Below are positions 1 through 8,792 of a stretch of DNA of 64,000 nucleotides, piece by piece. The stretch spans positions 1-64,000 of the forward strand of contig NCGF01000002.1 in NCBI GenBank assembly GCA_002281485.1, in the 5' to 3' direction. Under the pieces are notes generated by a model. It worked only from the letters and a program-made list of their open reading frames with translations. It searched no databases and had not been told where the DNA came from. Each line of letters begins with the position of its first letter. The stretch's first letter is position 1. The translations under genes were made by a program, and so were the position numbers. This DNA comes from Sphingomonas sp. 28-66-16. GTDB taxonomy: Bacteria > Pseudomonadota > Alphaproteobacteria > Sphingomonadales > Sphingomonadaceae.

Positions 1-178
1 CCTCACCGAGCGCATCCGCAACCTGACCGAGCATTTCAAGGATCACAAGAAGGACAATCATTCGCGCCGCGGGCTGCTGATGATGGTCAACAAGCGCCGG
101 TCGCTGCTGGATTATCTCCGCCACACCGACGGCCAGCGTTACACCGATCTGATCGCGAAGCTCGGCCTTCGCAAGTAA
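1..178 (+). CDS. rpsO: 30S ribosomal protein S15 (C-terminal part)
   Basis: This is the last 58 codons of S15, which binds the central domain of 16S rRNA early in assembly of the small subunit. The visible residues ([12 protein letters not shown] near the cut, then the basic [13 protein letters not shown] helix and a C-terminal [12 protein letters not shown]) are the conserved second half of the family, whose members are about 89 residues long, so roughly a third is missing beyond the left edge. It stops at a TAA and is followed directly by a strong terminator. The order rpsO then pnp is the usual bacterial arrangement and supports the call. Confidence 0.97.
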   Translation, partial: LTERIRNLTEHFKDHKKDNHSRRGLLMMVNKRRSLLDYLRHTDGQRYTDLIAKLGLRK

Positions 179-185
179 TTCAAGG

Positions 186-209
186 GGGCGGCCTTCGGGC
201 CGCCCTTTT
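186..209 (+). terminator. Rho-independent terminator of rpsO
   Basis: An 8-bp perfect GC stem (186-193 with 198-205) closes a stable UUCG tetraloop and is followed by TTTT. It begins 7 bases after the rpsO stop codon. It would end or attenuate rpsO transcripts before pnp; in E. coli the equivalent terminator is leaky, so some read-through into pnp is plausible. Confidence 0.9.
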
Positions 210-266
210 CGCATTCCCGCAAATGGCGGGATGACCGGACGCAAAGCAATTCGGCTGACCGTCCCC

Positions 267-340
267 GGGGCCATGAAAGGCCCCAAACCGCGCGAGCCGG
301 CTTAGCTCGCACATAGGCCCCAACCGCATCGGGCGGTTGG
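267..340 (+). promoter_or_regulatory. pnp leader with three tandem perfect hairpins
   Basis: Three perfect inverted repeats follow each other in the untranslated leader: GGGGCC/GGCCCC (267-272 with 279-284, 6-base loop), GCGAGC/GCTCGC (292-297 with 305-310, 7-base loop) and CCAACCGC/GCGGTTGG (320-327 with 333-340, 5-base loop). The last ends 5 bases before the AAGGA ribosome binding site of pnp. In enterobacteria the pnp leader is a hairpin cut by RNase III and used by PNPase for autoregulation. A similar role here is inference from position and structure; the sequence itself shows only the stems. Confidence 0.6.
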
Positions 341-356
341 CGTTGAAGGAAACCAC

Positions 357-2714
357 ATGTTCGATACCAAAACTGCAAGCATCCAGTGGGGCGGCAAGAC
401 CCTCACGCTGGAAACGGGCCGCGTTGCCCGCCAGGCCGACGGCGCCGTGATGGCGACGCTTGGCGAAACCGTCGTCCTCTGCGCGGTGACTGCCGCGAAG
501 TCAGTGAAGGAGGGCCAGGATTTCTTCCCGCTCACCGTTCACTATCAGGAAAAATATTCGGCTGCCGGCCGCATCCCCGGTGGCTTCTTCAAGCGTGAGC
601 GCGGCGCGACCGAAAAGGAAACGCTGACCAGCCGCCTGATCGACCGCCCGATCCGCCCGCTGTTCCCGGAAGGTTTCTACAACGAAATCAACGTGATCTG
701 CCAGGTGCTCAGCTATGACGGCGAGAATGAGCCCGATATCCTCGCGATGGTCGCGGCCTCGGCTGCGCTGACCATTTCGGGCGTGCCCTTCATGGGGCCG
801 ATCGGTGCCGCGCGTGTCGGCTATATCGATGGCGAATATATCCTGAACCCGACGCTCGATCAGGTGAAGACCGGCGAGCTCGACCTCGTCGTCGCCGCCA
901 CTGGTGCGGCCGTGATGATGGTCGAATCGGAAGCCAAGGAGCTGTCGGAAGAAGTCATGCTCGGCGCGGTCCAGTTCGCGCACCAGGCGTGCCGCGAAGC
1001 CGCCAATGCGATCATCGATCTGGCCGAACAGGCCGCCAAGGATCCGTGGGAAATGGCCGAGCAGGCTGATCTCTCGGCTGCCAAGGACAAGCTGAAGAAG
1101 CTGATCGGCAAGGACATCATCGCTGCCTACAAGGTTACCGACAAGTCGGCACGGTCGGGCATGCTCAACGACGCCCGCGCCAAGGCGAAGGCAGCGTTCG
1201 CCGATGCGAGCCCGCAGGACCAGATGGCCGCCAACAAGCTGATGAAGAAGCTCGAGGCCGAAATCGTCCGTGGTGCCATTCTGAAGGACGGTCAGCGCAT
1301 CGACGGTCGCACCACCACCCAGATCCGCCCGATCGAGGCGATGGTGCACTTCCTGCCGCGCGCGCATGGCTCGGCGCTGTTCACGCGTGGCGAGACGCAG
1401 TCGATCTGCACGACCACCTTGGGCACCAAGGAAGCCGAGCAGATGATCGACGGCCTCACCGGCCTGTCGTACGAGCGCTTCCTGCTGCATTATAATTTCC
1501 CGCCCTATTCGGTTGGTGAAGTCGGCCGCTTCGGCGCGCCGGGTCGTCGCGAAGTCGGCCACGGCAAGCTCGCCTGGCGCGCGCTGCACCCCGTGCTGCC
1601 GTCGATGGACGAGTTTCCGTACACGATCCGCGTTCTCTCCGACATCACCGAGTCGAACGGCTCGTCGTCGATGGCGACGGTGTGCGGCGGTTCGCTGTCG
1701 ATGATGGATGCCGGCGTGCCGCTGAAGCGCCCAGTGTCGGGCATCGCGATGGGCCTGATCCTTGAAGGCAAGGACTTCGCCGTCCTTTCCGACATTCTGG
1801 GTGACGAAGATCACCTCGGCGACATGGACTTCAAGGTGGCGGGCACGTCCGAAGGCATCACCACGATGCAGATGGACATCAAGATCGCCGGCATCACCGA
1901 AGAGATCATGCGCAAGGCGCTCGAACAGGCCAAGGAAGGCCGCGCGCACATTCTCGGCGAAATGGCCAAGGCGCTCGACCACACCCGTGAGGAACTCTCG
2001 GCGCATGCCCCCCGCATCGAGACGATCACGATCGACAAGACCAAGATCCGCGACGTGATCGGCACCGGCGGCAAGGTGATTCGCGAGATCGTCGCGACGA
2101 CGGGCGCCAAGGTCGACATCGACGACGAAGGCGTGATCAAGGTCTCCTCGTCCGATACCGCGCAGATCGAGGCAGCGATTGCCTGGATCAAGGGCATCGT
2201 CGAGGAAGCCGAAGTCGGCAAGGTCTATAACGGCAAGGTCGTCAATCTCGTCGATTTCGGGGCGTTCGTGAATTTCATGGGTGGCAAGGACGGCCTCGTC
2301 CATGTCTCCGAAATCCGCAACGAGCGCACCGAGAAGGTCTCTGACGTCCTCAGCGAAGGCCAGGAAGTCAAGGTCAAGGTCCTCGAGATCGATCCGCGCG
2401 GCAAGGTGCGCCTGTCGATGCGCGTGGTCGACCAGGAAACCGGTGCCGAACTCGAAGACACCCGCCCGCCGCGTGAAGCGCGCGAGGGTGGCGATCGTGG
2501 CCCCCGTGGCCCGCGTCGCGATGGCGATGGCGGCCGTGGCCCGCGCGGTGACGGCGGTGGCCGAGGTGACCGCGGTCCGCGTCGCGACGGCGGCGGTGGT
2601 CGTGGCGGCGAGGGCCGTGGTGACCGTGGTCCGCGCCCCGAACGGTCGGCGGAAAAGGATGACGGCCCCGCGCCCGAATTCGCGCCGGCCTTCCTGACCG
2701 GCGATCGCGACTGA
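357..2714 (+). CDS. pnp: polyribonucleotide nucleotidyltransferase (PNPase)
   Basis: PNPase degrades RNA 3'-to-5' using phosphate and is part of the cytoplasmic RNA-decay machinery. The 785-residue protein has the complete order: first RNase PH domain (with the [20 protein letters not shown] stretch near residue 65), alpha-helical linker, second RNase PH domain holding the catalytic [12 protein letters not shown] block near residue 490, a KH domain with IGTGGK near 568, and an S1 domain starting near 620. An AAGGA ribosome binding site lies 6 bases before the ATG. After residue 700 an unusual tail of RGG/RGD/GPRR repeats replaces the simple ending of many PNPases. In alphaproteobacteria the C-terminus can contact RNase E; whether this tail binds RNA or partner protein is not shown. 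Confidence 0.98.
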   Translation: MFDTKTASIQWGGKTLTLETGRVARQADGAVMATLGETVVLCAVTAAKSVKEGQDFFPLTVHYQEKYSAAGRIPGGFFKRERGATEKETLTSRLIDRPIRPLFPEGFYNEINVICQVLSYDGENEPDILAMVAASAALTISGVPFMGPIGAARVGYIDGEYILNPTLDQVKTGELDLVVAATGAAVMMVESEAKELSEEVMLGAVQFAHQACREAANAIIDLAEQAAKDPWEMAEQADLSAAKDKLKKLIGKDIIAAYKVTDKSARSGMLNDARAKAKAAFADASPQDQMAANKLMKKLEAEIVRGAILKDGQRIDGRTTTQIRPIEAMVHFLPRAHGSALFTRGETQSICTTTLGTKEAEQMIDGLTGLSYERFLLHYNFPPYSVGEVGRFGAPGRREVGHGKLAWRALHPVLPSMDEFPYTIRVLSDITESNGSSSMATVCGGSLSMMDAGVPLKRPVSGIAMGLILEGKDFAVLSDILGDEDHLGDMDFKVAGTSEGITTMQMDIKIAGITEEIMRKALEQAKEGRAHILGEMAKALDHTREELSAHAPRIETITIDKTKIRDVIGTGGKVIREIVATTGAKVDIDDEGVIKVSSSDTAQIEAAIAWIKGIVEEAEVGKVYNGKVVNLVDFGAFVNFMGGKDGLVHVSEIRNERTEKVSDVLSEGQEVKVKVLEIDPRGKVRLSMRVVDQETGAELEDTRPPREAREGGDRGPRGPRRDGDGGRGPRGDGGGRGDRGPRRDGGGGRGGEGRGDRGPRPERSAEKDDGPAPEFAPAFLTGDRD

Positions 2715-2741
2715 GCGGTTCGATCAAGGATTAACGGAAAA

Positions 2742-2766
2742 GGGCCCGGGCAACCGGGCCCTTTTT
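2742..2766 (+). terminator. Rho-independent terminator of pnp
   Basis: A perfect 8-bp stem GGGCCCGG/CCGGGCCC (2742-2749 with 2754-2761) with a GCAA tetraloop is followed by five T residues, 28 bases after the pnp stop codon. Confidence 0.93.
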
Positions 2767-2832
2767 CTGTTTGTGGCCCAGGTCGTAAGCCCTTAAACGA
2801 CGGTCAAGGGCACAAGGGCCGAACGGCCGAGA

Positions 2833-3615
2833 ATGGGGAAAGCGGACGTTGGCTTTGACGGCAGGCGGCCGGCGGCGTATTCCAGTCCGATGCATGGAAC
2901 CCTCGCTTTTCCGGCAAGCAAGCCCACGATGGGTAAGCTGCGCTTAACAGCCTTCGCCGCCCTTTTTTGCCTGTTCACTTATGCGCTCCTTTCTGCTCGC
3001 GCAGGGATGATCCTGGGGGAAAGCTTTGCCCTGCTTTCCGAGAAGCGAGTCGTGGCCACCCTGCTGGGAGCAGGAATCTTCCTTGCAGTCCTCCACGTTT
3101 TCGCGATGAGCGAGAGGTTGTCATTAGCTAAGCTGGCAGCGGTCGTAGCGACAATCGTTCCGGCCTCCTTAGCTGTGCTCGCTGCCCGCTTGCTTGTCGA
3201 CAGCTTCTACTTCGATCGGCCCCTTGATTTCGGCGATAATCTTCGTTGGGTGATCCTTTGGGCCGGTTATTTCGGCCTTTGGGTCAGCGGGGCTCTCGCT
3301 CTCAAGTTGCACTCACTCAACGAGGGTAACGCTGCTTTCTCGAAAGTGCTGGCTTCGGACCCGACATCGCCCCCGTTGGTTCGAGTGCCGCGTTCGCAGA
3401 CGGTTCTTCCGGCCGAGGTCGATGCATGGGCCTGGCTCGTCGACACGATTGGTCAGGAAATGTCGGTCCTTCCTCCTCGGGGCAGGCTCGCGATTTTGGA
3501 GAGCCTGATAGTTCGGGCAGGGTATGAATGCGCCGACACATTGTCGGGTGAAGGAAACGTGCAGGCCGCGCGCGCGGCTCTTGTAAGACGTCTTGCCGAG
3601 CGATGGCCGGAGTGA
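2833..3615 (+). CDS. hypothetical protein with four membrane segments
   Basis: I do not recognise the family. The frame encodes 260 residues with four hydrophobic segments (around residues 38-55, 73-92, 100-120 and 138-158) and a soluble C-terminal third containing a charged, Arg-rich end (ALVRRLAERWPE). A second in-frame ATG at 2929 would begin MGKLRLTAFAALF directly before the first segment and may be the true start, since neither ATG has a clear ribosome binding site. Third codon positions use more A and T than the surrounding genes, which suggests a different origin or low expression. It stands alone after the pnp terminator, and no role can be assigned. Confidence 0.6.
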   Translation: MGKADVGFDGRRPAAYSSPMHGTLAFPASKPTMGKLRLTAFAALFCLFTYALLSARAGMILGESFALLSEKRVVATLLGAGIFLAVLHVFAMSERLSLAKLAAVVATIVPASLAVLAARLLVDSFYFDRPLDFGDNLRWVILWAGYFGLWVSGALALKLHSLNEGNAAFSKVLASDPTSPPLVRVPRSQTVLPAEVDAWAWLVDTIGQEMSVLPPRGRLAILESLIVRAGYECADTLSGEGNVQAARAALVRRLAERWPE

Positions 3616-3720
3616 CGGCAGCCGGCTGAACGGCCGCAATTGGGCGGCTGCGGACCGGTCGCTTTCATGAGTGCACGGCCCCGTGGCTTTCGTCAACACG
3701 CCGCCATCCGGTCGCGTCAG

Positions 3721-4824
3721 CTATCGCAGCACCCCCGCCGCATCGACCAGTGTCACATCGTGCATCTGGTTGAGATAGGCCTCGTAATAGCCCTTGTGCG
3801 ACGCCCCTACGATCGCGAGCAGGCGCGAACCGGGGTGAAGACCGAGCATGTCGCGGATATTGGCGACCATGCGCAGATTGCGCGTTTCCCAATAGCCCAG
3901 ATAATTCCGCCCGAATTGCCGGGGCGACGGTTCGACGAAAGCCGCGCCGAAATCGGACTGGTAGACCGGCATCGCCGCGGCGGGATCGTTATACGCGCGA
4001 TACATCGCCAGCACGCCGCCCGGTTGCGCGAGACCCGCCTTGAGCCGATCGTCCTGCGCGCGCCGCGCCGTCGAGGCGGGATTGTCCCAGGCCTTCATGA
4101 TCGCCGCATCATAGGCCTTTTCATCCGCCGGCGGCGGGCTGTCGGCCGAATGATCGTCGACGCTCCACAGCCGTTCGAGCCCGAGTTGGGCGGCGAGCGC
4201 GGCGGCGATCAGGTTGGTCTCGTTGCGGCGATCCCTCGCCTTGTCGAGCGCGGCGACCAGTGCGTCGTTGAGCCCGTCTCCCGCATGCCGCTCGCCCGGC
4301 GCGAGGCGGAGCCATTGTACGAGTGCCGAGCTGCGCTCGCCGGCGGCGAGGAACACGGCCGCCAGATGGCGTCGCGCTGCGGGCGTCGGCGCCGCTGGCC
4401 ACGCGGCGAGCAGCCGCTCGGCCTCGGCATTGGCGGCCGGCACGTCGAGCCCGACGGCTTGCCCCGCGGCCGCGGGATCGGGGCAATAATCCGCGACCGT
4501 CGTCGCATAGCGCGCGGGATAGCGGCGCAGGCTATCGCATTGCAGCCCCGACAGATCCTCGGTGGCGATGGCGGTCGGGTGCCAATCGGCCAGCCGCTTG
4601 AGCAGTGGCGCGAGCATCGCCGGCTTGAAACTTTCGGGCAGCCCGGAGAGATGCGGTGTCGCCAGCACCAGCACGTGGTTCGGCTTGCCGGCGGGTGGGC
4701 CTTTGAGCGTGTCGGGACGGAAAGAGGGTCGGTAGTCCTGGCCGGCTGCGAGCGCGGGGGCTGCCGCGACCAGCGCAAACCCGCAAAACAACGGCACCAG
4801 CGAACGACCGACGATGCGACTCAT
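3721..4824 (-). CDS. DUF5694-type exported protein (TraB/ChaN-like fold)
   Basis: The 367-residue product starts with a clear Sec signal peptide (hydrophobic FCGFALVAAAPALAAG, cleavage near residue 27), so it is probably periplasmic. The C-terminal part has the pattern NYLGYWETRNLRMVANIRD then GSRLLAIVGASHKGYY, which I associate with DUF5694 proteins and, more distantly, the TraB/ChaN/EreA superfamily where conserved His and Glu residues lie in similar VGxxH contexts. An AAGGAG ribosome binding site sits 7 bases before the ATG. No substrate is known for the family. It is transcribed alone, with about 195 bases separating it from the upstream peroxidase gene. Confidence 0.72.
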   Translation of the reverse strand: MSRIVGRSLVPLFCGFALVAAAPALAAGQDYRPSFRPDTLKGPPAGKPNHVLVLATPHLSGLPESFKPAMLAPLLKRLADWHPTAIATEDLSGLQCDSLRRYPARYATTVADYCPDPAAAGQAVGLDVPAANAEAERLLAAWPAAPTPAARRHLAAVFLAAGERSSALVQWLRLAPGERHAGDGLNDALVAALDKARDRRNETNLIAAALAAQLGLERLWSVDDHSADSPPPADEKAYDAAIMKAWDNPASTARRAQDDRLKAGLAQPGGVLAMYRAYNDPAAAMPVYQSDFGAAFVEPSPRQFGRNYLGYWETRNLRMVANIRDMLGLHPGSRLLAIVGASHKGYYEAYLNQMHDVTLVDAAGVLR

Positions 4825-4907
4825 GCCCGACTCCTTTGAGCCCTCATAGGCACGCCGTGTTATTCTCGCAATACACTAGAGCAGCTTGTGGTCATCCCAA
4901 CCCATAG

Positions 4908-4934
4908 GTCACCCCCGACCCAGCCCGGGGTGAC
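4908..4934. repeat. REP-like inverted repeat GTCACCCC...GGGGTGAC
   Basis: A perfect 8-bp inverted repeat (4908-4915 with 4927-4934) around an 11-base C-rich centre lies between the peroxidase stop and the DUF5694 start. It lacks a T tract on either strand, so it is not a classical terminator. Its sequence resembles the short palindromic intergenic repeats common in sphingomonad genomes; copy number cannot be judged from one window. Confidence 0.4.
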
Positions 4935-5019
4935 GGAATAGGGCCAATCGCTCCGATCACGGTTGCCTCTGAGGCGACTGGGGTTCCGGCGACATCGCGG
5001 CGCCATCCGCTGGCAGCCC

Positions 5020-6186
5020 TTATTTGTCGGGCAGCGGCGAATTGGCGTCGCTGGCGGGCAATTGCGGCATCATCACACGGGGCTGATCGCCCGTCAGAGC
5101 CTTCAAAAAAGCCACCAGCTTGGCATTTTCGTCCTTGCTTATGGTCTGGCCCAACTGCGCCTTTGCCATCGTATCGACGACCTTGGCGAGATCCTGCTCC
5201 GATCCGGTATGGAAATAGGGTGCGGTTAGCGCGATGTTGCGCAGCGTCGGCACCTTGAAGCCATAGTCATCGGATGCCAGTCCGGTGACGCCGCCGCGGC
5301 CCTTGTCGTCGGCCGGGCGATATTTGGCATCGGGCGCGGCGACCGCACCGAACTTGGCGTACATCGAGCCGCCGATGTTGACGCCGGCGTGGCAGGCGCT
5401 GCAGCCCTTGTCGATGAAGAGGGTCAGGCCCCCCTTCTGCGTCGCGTCGAGTGCGGTGGCATCGCCGCGCAGATAGCGATCGAACGGGGCGTTCGGCGTG
5501 ATCAGGGTCGCCTCGAACACGGCAATCGCCTTTTGCGCATTGGCTAGCGACACCGGGCTCGCATCGCCCGGAAAGGCGCGGGCAAAATCGTCGCGATAGG
5601 CGGGCAGCGCCGCGAGCTGCTCGGCGACATGCGCCTTGGGGGACGCCATTTCGACCGGATTGACCATCGGGCCGCCGGCCTGTTCCTCGAGGTCCTTGGC
5701 GCGGCCATCCCAGAATTGCGCGAAGTTGAACACCGCGTTGAACACGGTCGGCGAATTGCGGCCGCCGCGCGTCCCGTGGAATCCGGCCGATTTCGGGGAA
5801 TTGTCGGCGCCGCCAAGCCCAATATTGTGGCACGACGCGCAACTGATCGAATGCGTCGCGGACAGCCGCGGATCGAAATAGAGCATGCGGCCGAGCGCGA
5901 GTTTTTCGGCGGTGGCCGGGTTGCCCGGCAGGTCGGGGGCGTTGAGCGGGATCGGCGCGAACAATGCGCGGGCGCGCATAATCAGGGGATCGGTCGAGGC
6001 CTGTATCGCGGGTTCTGCCGGCGATGCAGTGGCGACCGGGGCCGCGGCTTCGTCGGGCGCCTTGCTGCAGCCGGCCAAGGCCAGGCTGATACCGGCAGCG
6101 ACGAGCAGCAAGCGGTTGCCGGCCATGCGGCTGGGCACGCCAGAGGACCGAGCAGGCATCATGGCCTGACCATCCGGATTGTTCAT
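5020..6186 (-). CDS. dihaem cytochrome c peroxidase (MauG/CcpA family) lipoprotein
   Basis: This periplasmic enzyme family reduces hydrogen peroxide with electrons from cytochrome c, or in the MauG branch oxidises protein tyrosine or tryptophan residues. Two CXXCH haem sites are present, CASCH at residues 116-120 and CSACH at 262-266, with the usual spacing of about 145 residues. The chosen ATG has an AAGGACA ribosome binding site; a longer frame continues 15 codons upstream to 6231. The N-terminus carries a hydrophobic stretch ending LALAGC, a lipobox, so membrane anchoring by lipidation is likely. At 388 residues it fits bacterial CcpA. It is a single gene behind a 170-base intergenic region. 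Confidence 0.93.
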   Translation of the reverse strand: MNNPDGQAMMPARSSGVPSRMAGNRLLLVAAGISLALAGCSKAPDEAAAPVATASPAEPAIQASTDPLIMRARALFAPIPLNAPDLPGNPATAEKLALGRMLYFDPRLSATHSISCASCHNIGLGGADNSPKSAGFHGTRGGRNSPTVFNAVFNFAQFWDGRAKDLEEQAGGPMVNPVEMASPKAHVAEQLAALPAYRDDFARAFPGDASPVSLANAQKAIAVFEATLITPNAPFDRYLRGDATALDATQKGGLTLFIDKGCSACHAGVNIGGSMYAKFGAVAAPDAKYRPADDKGRGGVTGLASDDYGFKVPTLRNIALTAPYFHTGSEQDLAKVVDTMAKAQLGQTISKDENAKLVAFLKALTGDQPRVMMPQLPASDANSPLPDK

Positions 6187-6359
6187 CGCTATGTCCTTGG
6201 CGATCAACCGTGCCGACCAGAGGGCCAGCAACCGCGATCGGTGGTCGTTATACCATCATCGCCGGGGCAATGCCAGTACGCTCGCCGGCCAGCGGCGGGG
6301 CAGACCGGCAGCGACTTATCCGATGGCTCATGGCCATCGCGGCCGAGCGCGCCATGCCG

Positions 6360-7685
6360 CTAGCCGCGATACGCCTCGACCATCGCCCGGACATCGACCT
6401 TCGCCTTGAGCCGCGCGGCTAGCAGCGCCGTCCCGCTGATCTTGCGCTGCGCGAACAGCATCTCGATCGGCGGCATGTGCCAGGCGCCGCGATCCTGGCC
6501 GATCGCCATTCCCTGATCGCGCAGCGCGCCGACAAAGGCGCGATCGCCGAAATCGAAGGGGCCGGGACGGTTCATCTCGGTGATGATGACGTCGACCATC
6601 TGGCCGATCAGCACCGGATGGCGCGCCAGCGTCTGGTCGCCCAGAAATCCGGCGGTGACGGCAGCGGCGGCGACGGCGTCACGGTCGCCGTCGAGCCCGG
6701 CCGAGAGCAGCCCGCGATAGCCCTCGGCCGTCGCCGGCGTGATGTCGCGGGTCGCGCCGAAATCGAGCAGCACCAGCTTGCCGGTGTCGCGTTGATAGCG
6801 GAAATTGGCGAAATTGGGGTCGGTCTGCATCACCCCGAACTCGAACAACTCGCGCAACACCAGCGCGATCAGCGCGGTCATCAGCCGATCGCGCTCGTCC
6901 TGCGGCGCATCGACCAGATTCTCGATCGCGGTGCCTTCGACAAAACTCATCGCCAGCACTTCGCCGCTGGTGAATTCGGCGTCGAGCGTCGGCACCACAA
7001 AGCCCGGATCGTCGGCGAGCAGCGCCGCATAGCGCTGCATCTGCTGCCCCTCGCGGACATAATCCGCCTCTTCGTGGAGCTGCCGCTTGGCCTCGGCGAG
7101 CAACGGCGCGATGTCGATTTCCTTCGGCATCATGCCGGTCATCCGCAGCAGCGTCGCGACATTGTCGACATCCGAATCGATGCTCGTGCGCACGCCGGGA
7201 TATTGCACCTTGATCGCGAGCGTGCGCCCGTCATGCGTCACCGCCTTGTGGACCTGGCCGATCGAGGCAGCGGCGATCGGCGTCGCGCCGAAGCGCGCGA
7301 AACGGCGCCGCCAGTCCTTGCCCCAATGGGCGGCGAGCACCTGCTGCAATTGCGGCGGGGGCATGTGATAGGCGCGGTCGCGCAAGCGCCCCAGAATCGC
7401 GGCGAGTTCGGGCGGGAGCATGTCGCCCGCATCCATCGAGATCATCTGGCCGAGCTTCATCGCCGCGCCGCGCAGATGCGAGAGTTGATCGGTCACCCGG
7501 GTGATGTTGGCGGGGGTAAGCAGCAGATCGCCCAGCTGCGGCCGTTCGCCATTCGCCAGCCGGCGCGCGCCTTCGGCGACCACGCCGCCCGCGACTCCGC
7601 CGGCGAGCTTGCCGAACACGCCGAGCCGCGACAGTCGCCCGCTCGGGACGCCCCGGCTCTTGCTGTCATAAATGTCGTCGGTCAA
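6360..7685 (-). CDS. ABC1/AarF/UbiB-family atypical kinase
   Basis: Members of this family are protein-kinase-like ATPases tied to ubiquinone biosynthesis and lipid homeostasis. The 441-residue protein shows the family-specific KLGQ motif in RGAAMKLGQMISMD near residue 80, the alanine-rich loop AAASIGQVHKA that replaces the kinase P-loop, the catalytic-loop region MQTDPNFANF and the metal-binding DFGA. There is no UbiB-type C-terminal pair of membrane helices, so it belongs to the shorter ADCK-like branch. The start is TTG, with a GGAGAG ribosome binding site six bases upstream; no ATG lies near. It diverges from the EF-hand gene across 270 bases. Confidence 0.92.
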   Translation of the reverse strand: MTDDIYDSKSRGVPSGRLSRLGVFGKLAGGVAGGVVAEGARRLANGERPQLGDLLLTPANITRVTDQLSHLRGAAMKLGQMISMDAGDMLPPELAAILGRLRDRAYHMPPPQLQQVLAAHWGKDWRRRFARFGATPIAAASIGQVHKAVTHDGRTLAIKVQYPGVRTSIDSDVDNVATLLRMTGMMPKEIDIAPLLAEAKRQLHEEADYVREGQQMQRYAALLADDPGFVVPTLDAEFTSGEVLAMSFVEGTAIENLVDAPQDERDRLMTALIALVLRELFEFGVMQTDPNFANFRYQRDTGKLVLLDFGATRDITPATAEGYRGLLSAGLDGDRDAVAAAAVTAGFLGDQTLARHPVLIGQMVDVIITEMNRPGPFDFGDRAFVGALRDQGMAIGQDRGAWHMPPIEMLFAQRKISGTALLAARLKAKVDVRAMVEAYRG

Positions 7686-7955
7686 GCAACTCTCCGTTCG
7701 GCGTCATCGGCAGGCCGGCAACAGGCCGGACGGTCCATCGCGCTATGCGCGGTGGGGCGCCACTGCAATCAGGGACAAGGCAGCGCTTGACAGCGCCTGC
7801 CCCTATGTGGGGCGCGGCACCGACCGCCGCAATCGGCGGCGGGATTCGGGCTGGCACTGCAACGGCTTGGCAGCGCGCTTGGCGCGGGTCTAGGAGACGC
7901 GGGCAGGGCGTCAGACCCGAATGATTCGGATGCGCCCGTTAGATGGAGAATGCAG

Positions 7956-8792
7956 ATGCGTTCGTTGATCCTGCTGGCCTCGTTCGCGCTCGCGGCCCCG
8001 GCGGCGGCCCAGGATCAGCCGCCCCCCGAAAAGCCGCTTCATTATTTTCCCGGGCTGCCCGAACCGGCGCCCGCCGAGCGCCAGGCGGGTTTTCAGACGC
8101 GCGGCCAGCTGTTCGTCGCGCCTTCGGGCGAGCCGTTTCGCGCGCTGCCGGGCACGCCCTATCCCAGCATCACCTGGTTCACCCAGGCCGATACCGATCA
8201 TGACGGCAAGCTCGATCGCACCGAGTTCGAAAATGATTTCGCCCGATTTTTCGCGGTGCTCGATACCAATCACGATCAGGTGATCGATCCGGCCGAAATT
8301 CAGGTCTACGAAACCCGCATCGTTCCCGAAGTGCGAACGGGCGGCGTCGAGGGCTTTGGCGGGGAAAGGCCGAGCGGTGGCCGGAGCGGCGGGCGGCGCA
8401 ATCGTGGTGGTGGTGGCCGTCCGGGCGGCAACGCCGGGGGCGGCGAGGGCAGCTTCGCGGGCGGCTTCGGCGGCGGCCATGGCGGCGCACCGGCGGCGGC
8501 CCCGGCGGGTCTCAGCGGCGAGGGTGCCGGGGGGAACGGCAGTGGGCTCCAGGACGGCGACGCGCCGTCGGGCCGGCCGGCGCCATTGCCGATCGAAGGC
8601 GCGGGACGGTTCGGCATGATCAGCAATCCCGAACCGGTGTCGTCGATGGATATCAATCTCGACGGCAGCGTCTCGTTGGCGGAGATGCGCGCGGCGGCCC
8701 GGCGGCGCTTCGACCTGCTCGACCGCGACGGACGCGGCTATCTGACCTTCCGGTCGCTTCCCGAACCGCCCGCCCAGCGGGGTCGCCGCTAG
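7956..8792 (+). CDS. exported EF-hand protein with glycine-rich linker
   Basis: The product begins with a signal peptide (RSLILLASFALAAPAAAQ) and contains two separated pairs of Ca2+-binding EF-hand loops. The first pair is DTDHDGKLDRTE and DTNHDQVIDPAE near residues 86 and 107; the second is DINLDGSVSLAE and DRDGRGYLTFRS near residues 234 and 257. Between them lies about 100 residues rich in Gly, Pro and Ala, probably disordered. GGAG at 7945-7948 is well spaced for the ATG at 7956 and too close to the ATG at 7950. Calsymin-like exported EF-hand proteins are known in alphaproteobacteria, but the role here is unknown. Its stop codon overlaps that of the convergent TonB receptor gene. Confidence 0.85.
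   Translation: MRSLILLASFALAAPAAAQDQPPPEKPLHYFPGLPEPAPAERQAGFQTRGQLFVAPSGEPFRALPGTPYPSITWFTQADTDHDGKLDRTEFENDFARFFAVLDTNHDQVIDPAEIQVYETRIVPEVRTGGVEGFGGERPSGGRSGGRRNRGGGGRPGGNAGGGEGSFAGGFGGGHGGAPAAAPAGLSGEGAGGNGSGLQDGDAPSGRPAPLPIEGAGRFGMISNPEPVSSMDINLDGSVSLAEMRAAARRRFDLLDRDGRGYLTFRSLPEPPAQRGRR

Noticed and set aside
501-2303. 600-codon open frame antisense to pnp
   Set aside because: It is the mirror of a highly conserved gene in GC-rich DNA, with repetitive charged composition and no recognisable domain.
2470-2700. Tandem repeats at the end of pnp
   Set aside because: The repeated GGTGACCG and GGCCCGCG units are coding repeats for the RG-rich tail, not an intergenic repeat or CRISPR array.
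7686-7955. Possible small gene and promoter between the ABC1 kinase and EF-hand genes
   Set aside because: The open frame across it has no ribosome binding site or protein-like composition. A TTGACA at 7788 has no -10 at a suitable distance.
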